64,000 nucleotides of DNA from Parabacteroides sp. (GCA_019417325.1 DXVO01000025.1:7728-71727); one strand, 5' to 3'; shown: positions 24,593 to 33,722, counted from the first letter of the stretch. Notes: a model not told the origin generated them from the letters alone. Numbers and translations are program-made.

Positions 24593-26215
24593 TTAATATC
24601 CCGGATTTTGAGTCAGACTCTTGTTGATGTCTCTCTGTGACTGAGGTATTGCGAACAAGTAATCTCTATCCTTATTAAAAGTTCTCTTATCCAGTTGAAT
24701 ATACTGCGTATTATTTGCTGCAAACTTAGCTCCACGAGGATTTCCATTCAATACAGTTTCAATAGTCTTCCAACGGCGAATATCGTAAAGTCGTAATCCT
24801 TCAATCGCTAACTCACAACGGCGTTCACGGCGGACAATCGTTTGCATATCTCCAGATGTCGGATAATTCAAAGCGGAAGCATCAGTGAAACCTGCACGTT
24901 CTCTGATCGGACGAATGGTTTTGTTCCAAATGGTTTCGTTCATTTCACCCAGTTCCGTTTTTGCTTCTGCATACATCAATAAAACATCTGCATAACGCAT
25001 CAATATCAGATTTAAACCAGAAGCTAACCCTTCCGGAGCAGTCGGATCAAACCATTTACGAAGATAATAGCCTGTTCCTGTAGCATTCTGTCCAGGACCT
25101 GCATATTCATCCAAATTTGCTGCTCCTGCATCTGCAGAAGAGCCAGGTTTGATGTAAATTGTAGAAGTTTTACCATTACCGTCTTTCCATTTATAGCCAT
25201 GATAAACGACTGTTGCCTGCAACCTCGGGTCTCTGTTTATATAAGGATCATCTTCTTTATAACCAGAGCCATCCTCATTGATAGATTTACCATTTTTCAT
25301 GATGTAATCGTCAACCAATTCCTGTGTAGGAGCAAAACCGTTTACACGTCCACCCACAGATAAGGGAATACCATCATACATTTCACTCCAGGTTCTCAAA
25401 TTCAACAAATAACCCATATCTAAGATCACTTCACTATTATATTCGTTCTCCGGCAAGAATAAGCCTTCATAACTTGAAAATAAAGCATATTCTCCATATT
25501 CTCCACCTATGATTTTCTCACAGATAGATGCAACATTTTGCCAATCATTTTCATATAAATAGGTACGTGCTAATAAAGTCATAGCTGCTCCCTTAGTAAT
25601 TCGTCCATTATCTGATTCTGCGTATTCCTGTTTTGTCGGCAATGTGCTAACAATATCATTCAATTCATTACGGACAAACTTAATAACATCAGCTTTCGGT
25701 GAACGGGCAATTGTATTAGCTTCTTCAATCGTTAATGCATAGTCAAACAAAGGAACATCACCATAATTATTAGCCAGACGGAAATACAGATAAGCGCGAA
25801 TAAAACGTATTTCTGCTTTCATCCGGTTTTTCAACGTCTCATCCATATTAGGGACACGGTCCACATTTTCCAAAAAAGTATGGCATGTTTTGATACCTTC
25901 ATAGCATTTCTGCCAATCTTCTGAAAAACGTTTTAAAGCCGCGTTAGCTTGTCCTGAAGTGATAAGCTTTTCATCCGTACTGCCACGTCCTTCATATAAA
26001 TTATCCGATAACCGTTCATCTGCAAAGAAATAACCAGAACTCATCATTTGACTATAAGCCATACTCAATACAGAAGAAGCCTTTGCTTCGGAAGTCCAAT
26101 AATTCAAATCTGTAAACTTATTGGTCGGAGCCAAATCCAGATCATTACAGGATATAAATGATCCCAGCACTATACATGCTATACCTGCGCTATATTTAAG
26201 AAAATTTATTTTCAT
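24593..26215 (-). CDS. SusD-like surface glycan-binding lipoprotein of the mannan PUL
   Basis: A RagB/SusD family protein of 540 residues. The lipobox is SFISC (Cys23), followed by NDLDLAPT with acidic residues for surface exposure. Typical SusD blocks are visible: the N-terminal helical TPR scaffold (AYSQMMSSGYFF, AEIRFIRAYLYFRLANNYGDVPL), the conserved RYADVLLMYAEAKTELGE, and the C-terminal RRERRCELAIEGLRLYDIRRW and NPGY ending. SusD forms a lid over SusC and delivers oligosaccharides to it. It follows susC by 16 bp. Confidence 0.96.
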   Translation of the reverse strand: MKINFLKYSAGIACIVLGSFISCNDLDLAPTNKFTDLNYWTSEAKASSVLSMAYSQMMSSGYFFADERLSDNLYEGRGSTDEKLITSGQANAALKRFSEDWQKCYEGIKTCHTFLENVDRVPNMDETLKNRMKAEIRFIRAYLYFRLANNYGDVPLFDYALTIEEANTIARSPKADVIKFVRNELNDIVSTLPTKQEYAESDNGRITKGAAMTLLARTYLYENDWQNVASICEKIIGGEYGEYALFSSYEGLFLPENEYNSEVILDMGYLLNLRTWSEMYDGIPLSVGGRVNGFAPTQELVDDYIMKNGKSINEDGSGYKEDDPYINRDPRLQATVVYHGYKWKDGNGKTSTIYIKPGSSADAGAANLDEYAGPGQNATGTGYYLRKWFDPTAPEGLASGLNLILMRYADVLLMYAEAKTELGEMNETIWNKTIRPIRERAGFTDASALNYPTSGDMQTIVRRERRCELAIEGLRLYDIRRWKTIETVLNGNPRGAKFAANNTQYIQLDKRTFNKDRDYLFAIPQSQRDINKSLTQNPGY

Positions 26216-26231
26216 AATTTAAGTATGTATA

Positions 26232-29200
26232 TTAAAATTCTACATCCAATCCAAATCCGTAATATGTAAGTGTCGGATAGTTACGTCCGCTGTTTGCACC
26301 AATGCCGCCAATACCACCCATGTCGCTTCCGAATTCAGAAGATTCCGGATCAATAAATGAGTTTTTAGTGAATGTCAATGGATTTTCTGTATTTAGACTG
26401 ACGCGTAGTTTTTGTACACCGAATTTCTGGGTTAATGCCTTCGGCAAAGTATATCCAATCTGAATGTTCTTAACTCGCAAATAAGCTGCATTCAACAAAT
26501 AAATATCAGAACCAGCCATACCCCAGTTGTTTGTAGAAGAAGAAGAACCCGGAGCAACCAAACGTGGCCAACGGGCATCCGGATTTGTCGGAGTCCAGAA
26601 ATCCAATTGATGTTCATAAATACAATATGAATAATTGGAATGGAACGGTTCTATCAACTCCCCACGCAAATACATGGAACGTTTACCTACACCTTGAAGC
26701 ATCACATTCAGATCAAAGCCTTTCCATACCAAATTATAGGTAAAGCCGAACGTATAACGAGGAAATGCATTTCCCAGTACTACACGGTCTTTTTCATCAA
26801 TAACATCGTCACCATTTTGATTAACATATTTCACATCACCAGGTTGTACGGAAGCACCTACGGGCAATGCACTATTTGCAATTTCATCATAGCTCTGAAA
26901 TACTCCATCCGTTTTATATCCGAAATATGAACCTAAAGCCTCTCCTTCACGAATCAATTTGTATAATTGATCGTTCTGGTCAATACGTTCTTTTCCACCA
27001 AAATCGACCACTTTGTTCTTTGAGTCTGAAATATTAAAATTAAAGTTGTGATGGAAATCTCCAGAATTTAACTTATAGTTGATCGTTACTTCCCAACCTC
27101 TGTTTCTCATTTCACCTGCATTTTCTTTAGCAGCAGCTCCACCATAAATAGACGATACTTCCGGCGTCAGTAATATATTTGAGGTTTTCTTATCAAAATA
27201 ATCAACTGATAAAAATAAATTTCCGTTCAAAAATGTTGCATCTGCACCGATATTAAAGTTAGCTGATTTTTCCCATGTCAAGAATGCATTACCATCAGTG
27301 TAGCTGGTTCCGGGAACAGATATGCCATTAAACACATAACCATTATTATTCATTTGATAGACTGTCTGGTAAGAATAATTGTCTACATTCTGATTACCCA
27401 ATACACCATACGAAGCTCTCAGTTTAAGGTCTCCAATATTATTCTTATAGGTATCCATAAAACCTTCTTCCGATAAACGCCAACCGGCAGAGAACGAAGG
27501 GAAGAATCCCCAACGTTGGTCTTTTGCAAACTTGGATGAACCGTCATAACGGAAAGATACATCACCATAATACTTATCACTGTAATTATAACCAATGCGG
27601 CCGAATAAAGAAGTGATACTTGTCTGGTCTGTATCGTTATTCGAGTTCTTATTATCTTTATTCTGGATTGATTCATCTGTTGTCGGCAATCCCAGATCTT
27701 CATCTGTATATTCCCACGCTATACGGCTTGCCTGCTTGGTATAAGACTCATTTGAAACACCTAACAATGCGCTAACATTATGGACATTATTAAATGTGCG
27801 ATTGAAGTCCAATAGAAATTGTGTACTTAAAGTATAACGTTTTTCATTATAATCTTCAGTCATTGTATTAGAATGCATATACAGTACCGGATTTTCTAAA
27901 TCGGCAGAAGAATACAATGGCACTTTTTTATCACGACGAAAACGATGATGCTGAGTCAAATCCAAACCGACTAAACCGGTAGCTTTCAAACCATCAATAA
28001 TCTTAAAGTCAAGATTCATGCTCCCGATAAAGTTATCTTCGTCTTTCCTCTCATAACCGCCTTCCTGCAACAAAGCCAATGGATTGTCATCACCAACTAC
28101 ATCATTTACCAAATACTTACCGTCTTCCATAAATTTATAATAGTAATAAGAAGGAACACGAGATGAATTGATAATCGTATTTCCTGTACCACCTGCTACA
28201 GTTTTGTCTTTACGACGATTATAAGCCATCAAAGAGGTTAATTTAAAACGACCGTATTCCGCACTTAAATTACTACGGAAGTTATAACGTTCCATTCCGA
28301 ATCCACCTTGAAAATTACTACCTTGATTATAGTAACTGGCAGATACCATATAAGTTACATTCTCACCACCTCCGGATACATTCAAATTGTAGTTTTGTTG
28401 CAGACCCGATTTTATAATTTGGTCATATAACCATTCTTCCTCATTACGATGATCATACAAATCACGGATATCAGAAGGAGTAAACTGAGGTGAACTACCA
28501 ACATTCATGTTTGCCTGGTTTCTCAACATCGCATTCTGCCAACCTTCAACCGGAGAAAACAGGATATGTGGATCCTGAATACCAACCTGTCCATTAAATG
28601 AGACAACTGGTTTGCTACCTTTAGAACCTTTTTTCGTCGTTACTAAAATAACTCCATTTGCAGAACGGGACCCATAAATGGCGGCACTACCTGCATCTTT
28701 CAAGACAGACACATTATCAATGTCATTCGGGTTTAAGTTGTTCAAAGTTGAAGAACTTGAAACCAAACCATCAATAACAATCAAAGGGTCATTATTTCCC
28801 ATCGTACTGACACCACGAATGTTGATATTCATGCTATTGTCATTTGGATTCGCATTTTTACTTTGGATGATAAGATTGGCAGACGCCCCCTGCAAAGCTT
28901 GAGTTGCGTTCGTCACAGGCCGGTTTTCAAAAACTTCACTGTTTACCTGGTCTACAGAACCGGTAATACTTTTACGGGAACGGGTTCCATAACCGACAAC
29001 AACAACTTCATCTATCATCTTCGTATCTTCTTTTAAGATGATGTTATATGCAGTTTGCTTGCCAACGTTAATATCCTGAGTTAAATATCCGATATAGGAA
29101 ACTTGGAGTATAGCTTTCTCCGGAACATTTGTTAATGTAAAATTTCCATCGAGGTCTGTCATTGTTCCGTTAGTTGTTCCTTGCACGACAACATTAGCTC

Positions 29201-29654
29201 CAATAACAGCATCTCCTTTTTCATCTTTAACGACCCCGCTAACCGTACGTCCGTTTTGCTGGACTATTGCAGAAGATTCATTTTCTTGTTTATGGAGAAC
29301 AATGTGTTTACCTTCCATGGTAAACACAACATCTGTTTCATGAAACAGATTTGCCAAAACACTGCGTACCGTTGCATCTTCCACATTGACGGATGCCTTG
29401 CGGTTCACATCCACATTTGCTTTATTATAAAGGAATAGATAATCGGTCTGCTCCTCTATGGCATTTAAGATTTCACTGACTGCTGCATTCTTTTTATTCA
29501 GCGAAATTTTGGCATTTTGGGAATTGGCATTTTCAGCCACTGCAGCAAATGCGAAACAAAAGAATAGAAATACTGATAGTTTCATAATCCGTCCCAAATG
29601 ATTTGTTTTGTGTTTTTTAGGCACATAATAGGTTTGACAAAGAATATTTATCAT
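26232..29654 (-). CDS. SusC-like TonB-dependent transporter with STN domain
   Basis: A 1140-residue outer-membrane importer. After a signal peptide (KLSVFLFFCFAFAAVAENANS) come an STN (secretin/TonB N-terminal) domain at about 45-115, a CarboxypepD_reg-like domain at about 135-220 (VSGVVKDEKGDAVIGANV), a TonB-box/plug region (MIDEVVVVGYGTRSRKS to about 345) and the barrel ending in LDVEF. STN domains signal substrate occupancy to a FecR anti-sigma factor, matching the fecR and sigma genes upstream. The ATG at 29654 gives an N-terminal extension of 23 residues before the signal peptide, common in this subfamily. The internal ATG at 29585 is an equally good start and has a purine-rich stretch before it. 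Confidence 0.95.
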   Translation of the reverse strand: MINILCQTYYVPKKHKTNHLGRIMKLSVFLFFCFAFAAVAENANSQNAKISLNKKNAAVSEILNAIEEQTDYLFLYNKANVDVNRKASVNVEDATVRSVLANLFHETDVVFTMEGKHIVLHKQENESSAIVQQNGRTVSGVVKDEKGDAVIGANVVVQGTTNGTMTDLDGNFTLTNVPEKAILQVSYIGYLTQDINVGKQTAYNIILKEDTKMIDEVVVVGYGTRSRKSITGSVDQVNSEVFENRPVTNATQALQGASANLIIQSKNANPNDNSMNINIRGVSTMGNNDPLIVIDGLVSSSSTLNNLNPNDIDNVSVLKDAGSAAIYGSRSANGVILVTTKKGSKGSKPVVSFNGQVGIQDPHILFSPVEGWQNAMLRNQANMNVGSSPQFTPSDIRDLYDHRNEEEWLYDQIIKSGLQQNYNLNVSGGGENVTYMVSASYYNQGSNFQGGFGMERYNFRSNLSAEYGRFKLTSLMAYNRRKDKTVAGGTGNTIINSSRVPSYYYYKFMEDGKYLVNDVVGDDNPLALLQEGGYERKDEDNFIGSMNLDFKIIDGLKATGLVGLDLTQHHRFRRDKKVPLYSSADLENPVLYMHSNTMTEDYNEKRYTLSTQFLLDFNRTFNNVHNVSALLGVSNESYTKQASRIAWEYTDEDLGLPTTDESIQNKDNKNSNNDTDQTSITSLFGRIGYNYSDKYYGDVSFRYDGSSKFAKDQRWGFFPSFSAGWRLSEEGFMDTYKNNIGDLKLRASYGVLGNQNVDNYSYQTVYQMNNNGYVFNGISVPGTSYTDGNAFLTWEKSANFNIGADATFLNGNLFLSVDYFDKKTSNILLTPEVSSIYGGAAAKENAGEMRNRGWEVTINYKLNSGDFHHNFNFNISDSKNKVVDFGGKERIDQNDQLYKLIREGEALGSYFGYKTDGVFQSYDEIANSALPVGASVQPGDVKYVNQNGDDVIDEKDRVVLGNAFPRYTFGFTYNLVWKGFDLNVMLQGVGKRSMYLRGELIEPFHSNYSYCIYEHQLDFWTPTNPDARWPRLVAPGSSSSTNNWGMAGSDIYLLNAAYLRVKNIQIGYTLPKALTQKFGVQKLRVSLNTENPLTFTKNSFIDPESSEFGSDMGGIGGIGANSGRNYPTLTYYGFGLDVEF

Positions 29655-29815
29655 AACTTTGTAAAGGATTTATTGTTAATACTGAGAAAATTATAAGACT
29701 TGTCTCATGTTGACATTCGAACCGGGGGATGTGGGGACATCTTCCGGTTTACTTTTTGTGTTTATTCAAGGATCGTTCTGCATACAAGTACCAAATAAAA
29801 AGGTTAATAAATATG

Positions 29816-30760
29816 TTATTTAATGATAATACTATTTTTCTCACTATCTCTTACAAATTTGAAATTCAAGTCTTTCTGTATAACTTTCAAAGCATATTCC
29901 AGCCCGTCGCTCTGTCTGAATTTACCAGTACAACGATAATTAAGTAATTTAGAATTTTCAATCTGGATATGTGTATCATAGTAAATAGAGAATTTATCCA
30001 TAAGCGTTCCAAATGGAACATCATCCAAACAAATCAGGCCATCTTTCCATCTGAAGCGATCGAGGTTGTCTATTACGCCTTTGCATAATAGACCATTTAC
30101 CTCGCTCACACTCTCTTTGGTCTTAAGAATTATATGCTGTTCAATATCCTGGTTTGATACGACATCTACAGAACCATGCAATAAAGAAGTTTCAAATGCG
30201 GTCCCGTTTGCATTGTCATAAGCATAAACATTAAATGTCGTACCTAAAACTTTTACATCATACTTTGTCGTTTTAACGATAAATGGTTTCTTTTCATCTC
30301 GCGCCACCTCAAAAAAGCCTTCGCCTTTCAATGTAACTTCACGAGTTTTATCTCCGAACGAAGTTGGATATGTAAATTCGGATTTAGAGTTAAGCCAAAC
30401 TTTCGTTCCATCCTCCAATATGAGTTGTACCCTTTGGCCAGCCGGAACCAGAATAGCCTGCATTCCCGCCTGTTGTTCCTCCTTCACTCCCAGTTGCATC
30501 CAGGCAACCATCATCAACAAGGCGAATGAAGCAGCAATGCTTACTGCCTTCCACAGGTTCAATGTCCGTTTTTTCAATGCAATAGAGCGGGTCTCACCGG
30601 TTTTAACAGCAGAATAGACAAGAAGGGCATTCCACATCTTGCGCTCCTTCAGGTATTCCGCATAATTTTCAGGAGAAGCTTCCGCCCAATCCATAATCTG
30701 TTGTTCCTCATCTGCAGAAGTGCAACCTTTAAAATATTTATGTAGTAACTCTTTATCCAT
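29816..30760 (-). CDS. FecR-type anti-sigma factor
   Basis: A 314-residue single-pass inner membrane protein. The N-terminal cytoplasmic part (1-65) should bind the ECF sigma factor, the membrane segment is at about 70-90 (VSIAASFALLMMVAWMQLG), and the periplasmic FecR domain at about 100-205 carries the family block VPAGQRVQLILEDGTKVWLNS and VLGTTFNVYAY. A C-terminal DUF4974-like domain (about 240-312) would contact the STN domain of SusC. It sits between the sigma gene and susC, the standard trans-envelope signalling order. The 240-bp spacer to the sigma gene is long for such pairs and holds a repeated near-palindrome. Confidence 0.95.
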   Translation of the reverse strand: MDKELLHKYFKGCTSADEEQQIMDWAEASPENYAEYLKERKMWNALLVYSAVKTGETRSIALKKRTLNLWKAVSIAASFALLMMVAWMQLGVKEEQQAGMQAILVPAGQRVQLILEDGTKVWLNSKSEFTYPTSFGDKTREVTLKGEGFFEVARDEKKPFIVKTTKYDVKVLGTTFNVYAYDNANGTAFETSLLHGSVDVVSNQDIEQHIILKTKESVSEVNGLLCKGVIDNLDRFRWKDGLICLDDVPFGTLMDKFSIYYDTHIQIENSKLLNYRCTGKFRQSDGLEYALKVIQKDLNFKFVRDSEKNSIIIK

Positions 30761-30889
30761 TCTTCTTATAAACTTTAAGGCTAATTATCGTCCTTTTCAT
30801 AATAATAACACGCCAATCAAAAAATACCCTAACGGAAAAATCTTTTTTTTCGTTTTTTATTTTTATTCCAAAATATGTTTTTGAAGACT

Positions 30890-30943
30890 CATAGTTATGG
30901 TTTTCCGAATTCATAGTTATGATTTGGGAAAACCATAACTATG
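30890..30943. promoter_or_regulatory. Triple CATANNTATG near-palindromes at exact 22-bp spacing
   Basis: CATAGTTATG starts at 30890 and 30912, and CATAACTATG starts at 30934. The outer two are embedded in perfect 17-bp arms, CATAGTTATGGTTTTCC (30890-30906) and GGAAAACCATAACTATG (30927-30943). A 22-bp period puts the sites on the same face of the helix, as for a repeated protein-binding site. No U tract follows on either strand, so it is not a standard terminator. It lies between the sigma gene stop and fecR, about 130 bp upstream of fecR. Confidence 0.6.
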
Positions 30944-31000
30944 AAGTATTAAGAAACATTCATCTGTTTCCTTTTCACAACTTATTTATATAGACATTTT

Positions 31001-31585
31001 TTAATTAGGCCAAAAGAAACATGTACCTATTAATAAAGGCAGATAATCCTTCAATTTAACACGGAAGACCTTTAAGGCTTTAGATATATGGAATTCTACC
31101 GTTTTAATACTGATACCCAGTTCTTCGGCAATTTCACGGTTTGTCTTGTTCCCATAACGGCTTTTAAAGAAAATAAGACGGGTTTGCTCCGGAAGTTCAT
31201 TCAGCGTGTTGCGTATAATTTCTTGCATTTCATTCGTGAACAACTCAGACGGGTCACAAGAATCCAGTGAAGATGTACGAAAATCCAATTCCCTGACAGA
31301 ATGGCTGAACAATTGCTCTTCCACTTCTGTTTTAACATGGCTATGACGCAGGTAGTTTAATGCTCTGTTTTTTACTGAAGTTAAAATATAAGCAGGAATA
31401 TTTGTATCGGAAGGAAGATCATGGCGTTTTTCCCAATACTGCATCATTGCATCTATATAGATGTCCTCTGCCGCTGCCGCATCTCTTATGTACGAATTGG
31501 CAAACATTATAAAAGGCTCTTTGTATTGTTCAAAGAGCGATGCAAAGAGTTTTGTATCTGTCTGCTGTTCCCCCATATCTCCCAT
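31001..31585 (-). CDS. ECF-type RNA polymerase sigma factor of the mannan PUL
   Basis: A sigma-70 family ECF factor (Bacteroidetes RpoE-like type). Region 2 is visible as FEQYKEPFIMFANSYIRDAAAAEDIYIDAMM (quoted in part) and region 4 as ELPEQTRLIFFKSRYGNKTNREIAEELGISIKTVE-like sequence; the C terminus is hydrophobic (YLPLLIGTCFFW). The frame is open to 31660. A TACTTTTG box at 31601-31594 sits just before the ATG codons at 31585 and 31576, so I choose the internal start; the difference does not touch the domains. It should direct transcription of the susCD operon when released by FecR. Confidence 0.93.
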   Translation of the reverse strand: MGDMGEQQTDTKLFASLFEQYKEPFIMFANSYIRDAAAAEDIYIDAMMQYWEKRHDLPSDTNIPAYILTSVKNRALNYLRHSHVKTEVEEQLFSHSVRELDFRTSSLDSCDPSELFTNEMQEIIRNTLNELPEQTRLIFFKSRYGNKTNREIAEELGISIKTVEFHISKALKVFRVKLKDYLPLLIGTCFFWPN

Positions 31586-31593
31586 AAGTGATG

Positions 31594-31601
31594 CAAAAGT
31601 A
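31594..31601 (-). promoter_or_regulatory. Candidate -7 box of the sigma factor gene
   Basis: TACTTTTG on the minus strand, ending nine bases before the ATG at 31585. If used, the transcript would be nearly leaderless or start translation at 31576. Confidence 0.45.
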
Positions 31602-31644
31602 ATAAAAAAGTGAAGCGAATTGATGTTTATGTAGTTAAAAACAT

Positions 31645-31652
31645 TACTTTTG
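31645..31652 (+). promoter_or_regulatory. Candidate -7 box of the FKBP operon
   Basis: TACTTTTG on the plus strand, 29 nt before the ATG at 31682. It is 43 bp from the oppositely oriented box of the sigma gene, so the two transcripts may compete for polymerase. Confidence 0.5.
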
Positions 31653-31681
31653 TGGCTCATAATTAGTTGAAAAGAAAAAGA

Positions 31682-32269
31682 ATGGATAAAGTTAGTTACG
31701 CACTGGGCTTAAGTATCGGAAACAATTTCCAGAACTCAGGCATCCAAAATCTTCAGATTGAAGATTTCGTAAAAGGATTGAAAGACGTATTGGAAGAAAA
31801 AAATCCGGAAATCAGTTACGATGAAGCAAAACAAGTTATCAACGAATTCTTTATGCAATTGCAAAAAGAAAAGTTGGAACTGAACAAGAAAGCCGGAGAA
31901 GAGTTTCTGAACATCAATAAAGGAAAAGCAGGTGTTGTGACCTTACCCAGCGGCCTGCAATATCAGGTATTGACAAAAGGAACAGGTGCAAAACCTACTG
32001 CCAATGATAAAGTAAAATGCCATTATCACGGTACATTAATCAATGGTACAGTATTTGATAGCTCCGTACAGCGTGGCGAACCTGCCGTATTCGGAGTATC
32101 ACAAGTAATCCCGGGATGGGTTGAAGCACTTCAGTTAATGGAAGTTGGTTCTAAATGGAGACTTTTCATTCCTTCGGATCTGGCTTATGGTGAACATGGT
32201 GCCGGCGATGCTATCGAGCCGAACAGTGCTTTAGTATTTGACGTTGAATTATTGGATATAGTAAAATAA
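31682..32269 (+). CDS. FKBP-type peptidyl-prolyl isomerase, no signal peptide
   Basis: A 195-residue protein from the ATG at 31682; the upstream codons in frame (MKRKR) are an unlikely extension. Residues 1-85 are the FKBP_N dimerisation domain (VSYALGLSIGNNF) and about 95-195 the FKBP domain, with VKCHYHGTLINGTVFDSS, FGVSQVIPGWVEALQLM and YGEHGAGDAIEPNSALVFDVELL. It catalyses cis-trans isomerisation of prolyl bonds and is the likely cytoplasmic partner of the lipoprotein paralogue 12 bp downstream. A paired arrangement of this kind suggests one copy per compartment. Confidence 0.93.
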   Translation: MDKVSYALGLSIGNNFQNSGIQNLQIEDFVKGLKDVLEEKNPEISYDEAKQVINEFFMQLQKEKLELNKKAGEEFLNINKGKAGVVTLPSGLQYQVLTKGTGAKPTANDKVKCHYHGTLINGTVFDSSVQRGEPAVFGVSQVIPGWVEALQLMEVGSKWRLFIPSDLAYGEHGAGDAIEPNSALVFDVELLDIVK

Positions 32270-32281
32270 TAAATAAGAAAA

Positions 32282-33007
32282 ATGAAAAAGATTAGTGTAT
32301 TAGTTGCTACAGCGATTGTAGCTATGGGCATGACAGTAACTTCTTGTGATTCTCACAAAAGTGCTTCTTTAAAAACAGCTGCAGACAGTGTTAGTTATGC
32401 TATCGGCATCAGCACTGGCGCAGGTTACAAAGACAACCTGAAAACTTTACCGGGTGACCCTGCTAATGTAGACGATCTGATTGCAGGTTTCACACAAGCT
32501 ATCAAAGGTGACTCTGCAGCAATGAAGATGACTCCGCAGGCAGCTCAGGCTTACATCCAGACTTACTTTATGGAAGCTTCTGCAAGAGATGCAAAGAAAA
32601 ATAAAGAGGAAGGCGAAAAATTCTTGGCTGAAAATAAAGGAAAGAAAGGCGTTATCACAACAGAAAGCGGTCTGCAATATCAGGTTGAAAAAGAGGGTAC
32701 AGGTGCAAAACCGACAGCTGAAGATAAAGTTAAAGTTCACTATACAGGAACTCTGTTGGACGGAACAAAATTCGACAGCTCTGTAGATCGTGGCGAACCT
32801 GCTGAATTTGGTGTTGGACAAGTAATTAAAGGCTGGACCGAAGTTCTTCAGTTAATGCCTGTAGGTTCTAAATATATCATCTGGGTACCTTCTGAACTGG
32901 CTTATGGCGAACGTGGTGCACAACCGGATATCAAACCGAACAGCGTACTGAAATTCGAAGTAGAATTACTTGATATCGTAAAGGATAGCACTGCTGCTAA
33001 AAAGTAA
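32282..33007 (+). CDS. FKBP-type peptidyl-prolyl isomerase lipoprotein
   Basis: A 241-residue paralogue of the preceding gene with an export signal and lipobox (GMTVTSC, Cys22), so it acts as a folding helper in the periplasm or at the outer membrane. An FKBP_N domain (SVSYAIGISTGAGYK) precedes the FKBP domain (VKVHYTGTLLDGTKFDSS, FGVGQVIKGWTEVLQLM, YGERGAQPDIKPNSVLKFEVELL). The active-site aromatic positions are retained. A strong terminator follows at 33036-33075. Confidence 0.95.
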   Translation: MKKISVLVATAIVAMGMTVTSCDSHKSASLKTAADSVSYAIGISTGAGYKDNLKTLPGDPANVDDLIAGFTQAIKGDSAAMKMTPQAAQAYIQTYFMEASARDAKKNKEEGEKFLAENKGKKGVITTESGLQYQVEKEGTGAKPTAEDKVKVHYTGTLLDGTKFDSSVDRGEPAEFGVGQVIKGWTEVLQLMPVGSKYIIWVPSELAYGERGAQPDIKPNSVLKFEVELLDIVKDSTAAKK

Positions 33008-33035
33008 CAAATATATCTTTTATACACAAAATACG

Positions 33036-33075
33036 GAGAGCGGGATATGCTAAAGAGCATTTTTCGCTCTCTTTT
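33036..33075 (+). terminator. Rho-independent terminator of the FKBP operon
   Basis: The stem GAGAGCG / CGCTCTC (33036-33042 and 33065-33071), with an inner ATGCT / AGCAT pair, is followed by TTTTATTATTT. Confidence 0.85.
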
Positions 33076-33132
33076 ATTATTTATTCTACACTTTTTTCTT
33101 TCAGAATGATATAGTATTGAAATTTATTATAT

Positions 33133-33140
33133 ACTTTTGA
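33133..33140 (+). promoter_or_regulatory. Candidate -7 box of the Lrp/AsnC gene
   Basis: TACTTTTG on the plus strand, 40 nt before the ATG at 33181. A clear -33 box is not seen. Confidence 0.4.
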
Positions 33141-33180
33141 TACATTAAATCTATTAATAGGAAAGTAATACAAGTAGAAA

Positions 33181-33648
33181 ATGGAAAAGATAGACAAACT
33201 GGACCGGCAGATATTGAACATTATTTCAAGAAATGCCCGGATTCCTTTTAAGGATGTCGCCGAAGAATGTGGTGTTTCACGTGCTGCTATTCATCAACGG
33301 GTACAACGCATGATTGACATGAATGTGATCGTTGGCTCAGGCTATCATATTAATCCCAAAATTTTGGGATATAATACCTGTACTTACATCGGAGTAAAAC
33401 TTGAACGTGGTTCTATGTATAAAGACGTAGTACCCGAATTTGAGAAAATTCCGGAAGTGGTGGAATGCCATTTCACTACAGGTCCATATACCATGCTTAT
33501 TAAACTTTATGCACGCGACAATGAACATCTAATGGAATTGCTGAATACACGTATTCAGGAAATTCCGGGAGTCACAGCGACAGAAACGCTTATTTCATTG
33601 CGGCAGAGCGTAAAACGTGAAATTCCTATCTGCGATATTTTTGAATAA
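33181..33648 (+). CDS. Lrp/AsnC family transcriptional regulator
   Basis: A 155-residue regulator with an N-terminal winged helix-turn-helix (LDRQILNIISRNARIPFKDVA, then SRAAIHQRVQRMIDMNVI) and a C-terminal RAM ligand-binding domain (about 68-145, VVECHFTTGPYTMLIKLYARD). Lrp-type proteins sense amino acids and regulate their metabolism. It stands alone between two terminators, which suggests a global or distant regulon rather than a neighbouring operon. Confidence 0.93.
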   Translation: MEKIDKLDRQILNIISRNARIPFKDVAEECGVSRAAIHQRVQRMIDMNVIVGSGYHINPKILGYNTCTYIGVKLERGSMYKDVVPEFEKIPEVVECHFTTGPYTMLIKLYARDNEHLMELLNTRIQEIPGVTATETLISLRQSVKREIPICDIFE

Positions 33649-33665
33649 AAAGATATCTTCAAGGT

Positions 33666-33697
33666 AGCCCGGCTTCGGATAAAAGCCGGGCTTTTTT
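33666..33697 (+). terminator. Rho-independent terminator of the Lrp/AsnC gene
   Basis: A perfect 10-bp stem AGCCCGGCTT / AAGCCGGGCT is followed by a run of six T. Confidence 0.92.
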
Positions 33698-33714
33698 ATG
33701 TCCGCGACAATTCG

Positions 33715-33722
33715 TAATTTTG
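33715..33722 (+). promoter_or_regulatory. Candidate -7 box of the subtilase operon
   Basis: TAATTTTG fits TANNTTTG and ends 11 bases before the first ATG (33733) and 32 before the second (33754), which slightly favours the second as the start codon. Confidence 0.4.

Noticed and set aside
30890..30943. Reading the triple palindrome as an intrinsic terminator of the sigma gene
   Set aside because: No U tract follows on the minus strand and a third, central copy at exact spacing is not explained by a terminator.
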